Below, in pieces: positions 15,216 to 17,559 of a stretch of 17,559 nucleotides of DNA (within the stretch, counting starts at the first letter, position 1; each line of letters opens with the position of its first letter). Under the pieces are notes generated by a model, which ran no database searches, was not told the DNA's origin, and saw only the letters and a list, made by a program, of their open reading frames with translations. Position numbers and translations under genes: made by a program. The DNA is from Holophagaceae bacterium. Its GTDB lineage: Bacteria > Acidobacteriota > Holophagae > Holophagales > Holophagaceae. The stretch lies in NCBI GenBank assembly GCA_025353305.1, contig JANXQX010000101.1:1-17559 (forward strand), written 5' to 3'.

Positions 15216-16860
15216 ATCGGGAGGCCTCCTTGTGCTTCCGATAAGAAAGAATCAGTTGATTGGTGGAACTGTCATGCCCGAGCAGGGGCTCCCTGGTGCT
15301 CTCAATTTCTGGGATGATTCGCTGAGCCAGGACTTTTCCCAATTCCACTCCCCACTGGTCAAAGCAGTCGATGTTCCAGATGACCCCCTGGGTGAAGACC
15401 GAATGTTCATAAAGGGCGACGAGCTTGCCGAGGATTTCCGGCGTGAGACGCCTGGCGAGGATCGTATTGGACGGGCGATTGCCTTCGAAAACACGGTGCG
15501 GAACGAGCCAATCGGGAGTGCCTTCGGCCTTGACTTGTTCCGGGGTCTTCCCAAAGGCCAGGGCTTCGGATTGGGCGAAGACGTTCGCCAGCAGGATGTC
15601 ATGGTGCCGCCCTAGCGGGTTGAGCGCCTCGACGAAGGCTATGAAGTCACAAGGGATGAGCCTGGTCCCTTGATGAATGAGCTGGTAGAAGGAATGCTGG
15701 CCGTTGGTCCCAGGTTCGCCCCAATAGATGGGGCCCGTATCGCAGGCGACCCTGGACCCGTCGAGCGTAACTTGCTTGCCGGTGCTCTCCATCGCCAACT
15801 GCTGCAGATAGGCCGGGAATCGTTTCAAGTACTGTTCATAGGGCAGCACGGCCACCGTCTGAGCGCCGAAGAAATCGGCGTACCAAACCGTCATTAGGCC
15901 CATAAGCACTGGCAGATTCCTCTCAAATGGGGCTGTGCGGAAGTGTTCGTCCATCTGATGGAAACCGTCGAGCAGGGCATGGAAGTTGTCCGGGCCTATG
16001 GCCAGCATGGTCGAGAGGCCGATGGCCGCGTCCATCGAATATCGCCCGCCAACCCAGTCCCAGAAGCCGAACATGTTGGCCGTATCGATGCCGAACTCGG
16101 ACACTTTCGCAGCATTGGTGGATACGGCCACGAAATGCCTGGCCACAGCCTTGACATCGCTGCCTAAGGCTCGCAGCGACCATTCGCGAGCGCTCTGGGC
16201 GTTGGTCATCGTTTCCTGCGTCGTGAAGGTCTTCGAGGAAACGATGAAGAGCGTTTCCGCCGCATCAAGGTCGCATGTCGCTTCCACGAAATCGGTGCCA
16301 TCGATGTTGGAAACGAACCGGAAACGCATCGTCCGGTCGCTGTAGTGCCTGAGCGCCTCATAGGCCATCATCGGCCCGAGGTCGGAACCACCGATGCCGA
16401 TGTTGACCACGTTGCGGATGGGTTTCCCAGTGTGGCCTTTCCACAGGCCGCTCCGGACCCGGTTGGAAAAATCGGCCATTTTGTCCAGCACTGAGTGAAC
16501 CTGGGGAACCACGTTTTCGCCGTCAACGAAGATGGACGCAGCTCGCGGGGCACGCAGGGCCACGTGCAGGACGGCGCGGTTTTCCGTGACATTGATCTTG
16601 TCACCGCGGAACATGGCGTCGATGCCCTGGCGCAGGCCGCATTCCCCCGCCAGTTGCAGGAGAAGCTTGAGGGTTTTGTCGGTGATGAGATTCTTCGAAT
16701 AATCGAGGAAGACGCCCGCGGCCTCAGCCGTCAGGCGTTCCCCTCGGTTGGGATCATCTGCAAAGAGCTGACGGAGATGCACATCGCGGATCTTCTTTTG
16801 GTGGGCAACGAGCGCTTTCCATGCCGGGCGCGCCGTCAGTGATGAGTTCTTCTGCTTCAT
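15214..16860 (-). CDS. pgi: Glucose-6-phosphate isomerase
   Basis: Interconverts glucose-6-phosphate and fructose-6-phosphate in the cytoplasm, in glycolysis and gluconeogenesis. The 548 residues equal the classical E. coli-type enzyme. [10 protein letters not shown] (154-163), [19 protein letters not shown] (264-282) and [15 protein letters not shown] (384-398) are PGI signatures. The catalytic residues are visible as Glu359 in AMESTGK, His389 in GQHSF and Lys509 near the end. The ATG at 16860 is preceded by a strong TAGGAG (16868-16873) with seven bases of spacing. The gene is divergent from glmS, which uses its product fructose-6-phosphate. Confidence 0.98.
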   Translation of the reverse strand: MKQKNSSLTARPAWKALVAHQKKIRDVHLRQLFADDPNRGERLTAEAAGVFLDYSKNLITDKTLKLLLQLAGECGLRQGIDAMFRGDKINVTENRAVLHVALRAPRAASIFVDGENVVPQVHSVLDKMADFSNRVRSGLWKGHTGKPIRNVVNIGIGGSDLGPMMAYEALRHYSDRTMRFRFVSNIDGTDFVEATCDLDAAETLFIVSSKTFTTQETMTNAQSAREWSLRALGSDVKAVARHFVAVSTNAAKVSEFGIDTANMFGFWDWVGGRYSMDAAIGLSTMLAIGPDNFHALLDGFHQMDEHFRTAPFERNLPVLMGLMTVWYADFFGAQTVAVLPYEQYLKRFPAYLQQLAMESTGKQVTLDGSRVACDTGPIYWGEPGTNGQHSFYQLIHQGTRLIPCDFIAFVEALNPLGRHHDILLANVFAQSEALAFGKTPEQVKAEGTPDWLVPHRVFEGNRPSNTILARRLTPEILGKLVALYEHSVFTQGVIWNIDCFDQWGVELGKVLAQRIIPEIESTREPLLGHDSSTNQLILSYRKHKEASR

Positions 16861-16867
16861 GTGTGTG

Positions 16868-16873
16868 CTCCTA
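16868..16873 (-). promoter_or_regulatory. Strong Shine-Dalgarno of pgi
   Basis: TAGGAG on the minus strand, seven bases before the pgi ATG. It is the clearest ribosome binding site in the window and fixes the pgi start at 16860. Confidence 0.85.
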
Positions 16874-17211
16874 TCGCTTTCTTGGCCCGGTCAGGACGGG
16901 GCTGTTTGGGAGTTCGAGGCTTGCGACCCCTCGCCGGCTCCCACCTCCGGGCTCTTCGCCGAATCGTATGGGTAAAGGGTAGGCGCAGGGATGGTTTCGG
17001 GTCCAATTGGAGAGTGGACACGAACTTCCTCATCGAGATGGCATCAGGGTTTCAGCCTTCATCGGAGCTGAAGTCTGTGAAATTTGACCCAAGACCCAAA
17101 TACCAGGCCAACTCGCCACAGGTGCGGTCCGACAGTGGCACACACATTGAGGCAATTTAACCACCTTGGTTGTGGGATGCGATCGCGTTAGCTTTCGAGT
17201 GTTCCAAGGTT
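16874..17211. other. Gene-free divergent region between pgi and glmS
   Basis: About 340 bases with no supported gene. It must hold the promoters of both pgi (-) and glmS (+), but no box pair stood out on either strand. A single GCGATCGC palindrome lies at 17180-17187. I saw no riboswitch or ribozyme fold. A + strand open frame at 16861-17160 starts inside the pgi ribosome binding region and shows no protein-like features. Confidence 0.6.
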
Positions 17212-17216
17212 GGAGG
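17212..17216 (+). promoter_or_regulatory. Shine-Dalgarno of glmS
   Basis: GGAGG lies four bases before the glmS ATG at 17221, and fixes that start together with the invariant MCGIVGY N-terminus. Confidence 0.75.
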
Positions 17217-17220
17217 CGAC

Positions 17221-17559
17221 ATGTGCGGCATTGTGGGTTACATCGGTCACCAGGGCGCGGCACCCATTTTGGTGGACGGGTTGCGTGCGCTTGAATATCG
17301 CGGCTACGACAGCGCGGGCGTAGCGCTGGTGCCGGGCGATGGGAATTTCCACATCACCCGGGCCAGCGGCAAGCTCACCAATCTCCAGGCCAAGATCGAC
17401 ATGAACGACCCGGCACCGCTGGGCATCGGCCATACCCGTTGGGCCACCCACGGCCGGCCCACCGAGGAAAACGCTCATCCCCATTGCAGCAACGATGGCA
17501 AGGTCGTGGCTGTCCACAACGGCATCTTCGAGAATTTCCTGGAGCTGCGGGCGGAATTG
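17221..17559 (+). CDS. glmS: Glutamine-fructose-6-phosphate aminotransferase, N-terminal part
   Basis: Only the first 113 residues are in the window; the frame stays open to the last base. They form the N-terminal nucleophile glutamine amidotransferase domain: Cys2 (exposed after Met removal) is the nucleophile in MCGIVGYIG, followed by [19 protein letters not shown] (71-78, with Arg73 in the glutamine site) and HNGIFENF (99-106). GlmS makes glucosamine-6-phosphate from fructose-6-phosphate and glutamine, the entry to peptidoglycan and lipopolysaccharide amino sugars. The sugar isomerase domains lie beyond the edge. The RGYDSAG and HTRWATHG wording is that of GlmS rather than PurF or AsnB. 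Confidence 0.97.
   Translation, partial: MCGIVGYIGHQGAAPILVDGLRALEYRGYDSAGVALVPGDGNFHITRASGKLTNLQAKIDMNDPAPLGIGHTRWATHGRPTEENAHPHCSNDGKVVAVHNGIFENFLELRAEL

Noticed and set aside
16861..17160. 99-codon + strand open frame between pgi and glmS
   Set aside because: It starts with GTG directly on the complement of the pgi ribosome binding region, has no binding site of its own and no protein-like pattern.
16874..17220. glmS ribozyme in the leader of glmS
   Set aside because: The ribozyme is known from Firmicutes and relatives, and no matching conserved core was visible here.

Overview
The window is GC-rich, gene-dense chromosomal DNA from a Gram-negative-type bacterium. Its protein set is housekeeping biotin synthase, valyl-tRNA synthetase, glucose-6-phosphate isomerase and GlmS, plus an FlhG-type ATPase and a sphingolipid-type gene set. 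My best guess is an acidobacterium of the Holophaga/Geothrix kind, but this rests on general look and protein style only; there is no rRNA gene or other marker to settle it. No tRNA, rRNA, CRISPR array, insertion sequence or phage gene was seen. Two genes are cut by the window edges: bioB at the left and glmS at the right.

Layout, left to right. Positions 1-3503 hold the 3' part of bioB and a complete valS, both on +. After a hairpin-forming repeat come two overlapping + genes (3646-4727): a small protein with a zinc ribbon and a UvrD-tail-like end, and a DEDDh exonuclease. Next are an MFS transporter resembling the MFSD1 branch (4810-6123, +), a large exported protein of unknown function (6169-8445, -) and, divergent from it, a small three-helix membrane protein (8510-9079, +).

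The centre of interest is 9176-13439, a compact four-gene minus-strand operon. In transcription order it encodes a serine palmitoyltransferase-like alpha-oxoamine synthase, a GNAT-superfamily acyltransferase, an extended SDR of the epimerase type, and a PAP2/Aur1-like integral membrane protein. This is the set expected for bacterial ceramide synthesis (condensation, N-acylation, keto reduction) followed by head-group transfer or removal, and the genes lie in that order. The assignment to sphingolipid metabolism is inferred from family and context.

Right of the operon, on +, are a YraN/UPF0102 nuclease-like gene and an FlhG/FleN-type ATPase. A minus-strand pgi with a strong ribosome binding site follows, then a 360-base gene-free stretch, then the start of glmS. 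Pgi and GlmS both act on the hexose phosphate pool (GlmS uses the fructose-6-phosphate that Pgi makes), so their divergent pairing makes metabolic sense. Three different GC-rich repeat or hairpin elements sit directly after the stop codons of valS, the 8510-9079 gene and yraN, and look like dispersed intergenic repeat families of this genome.
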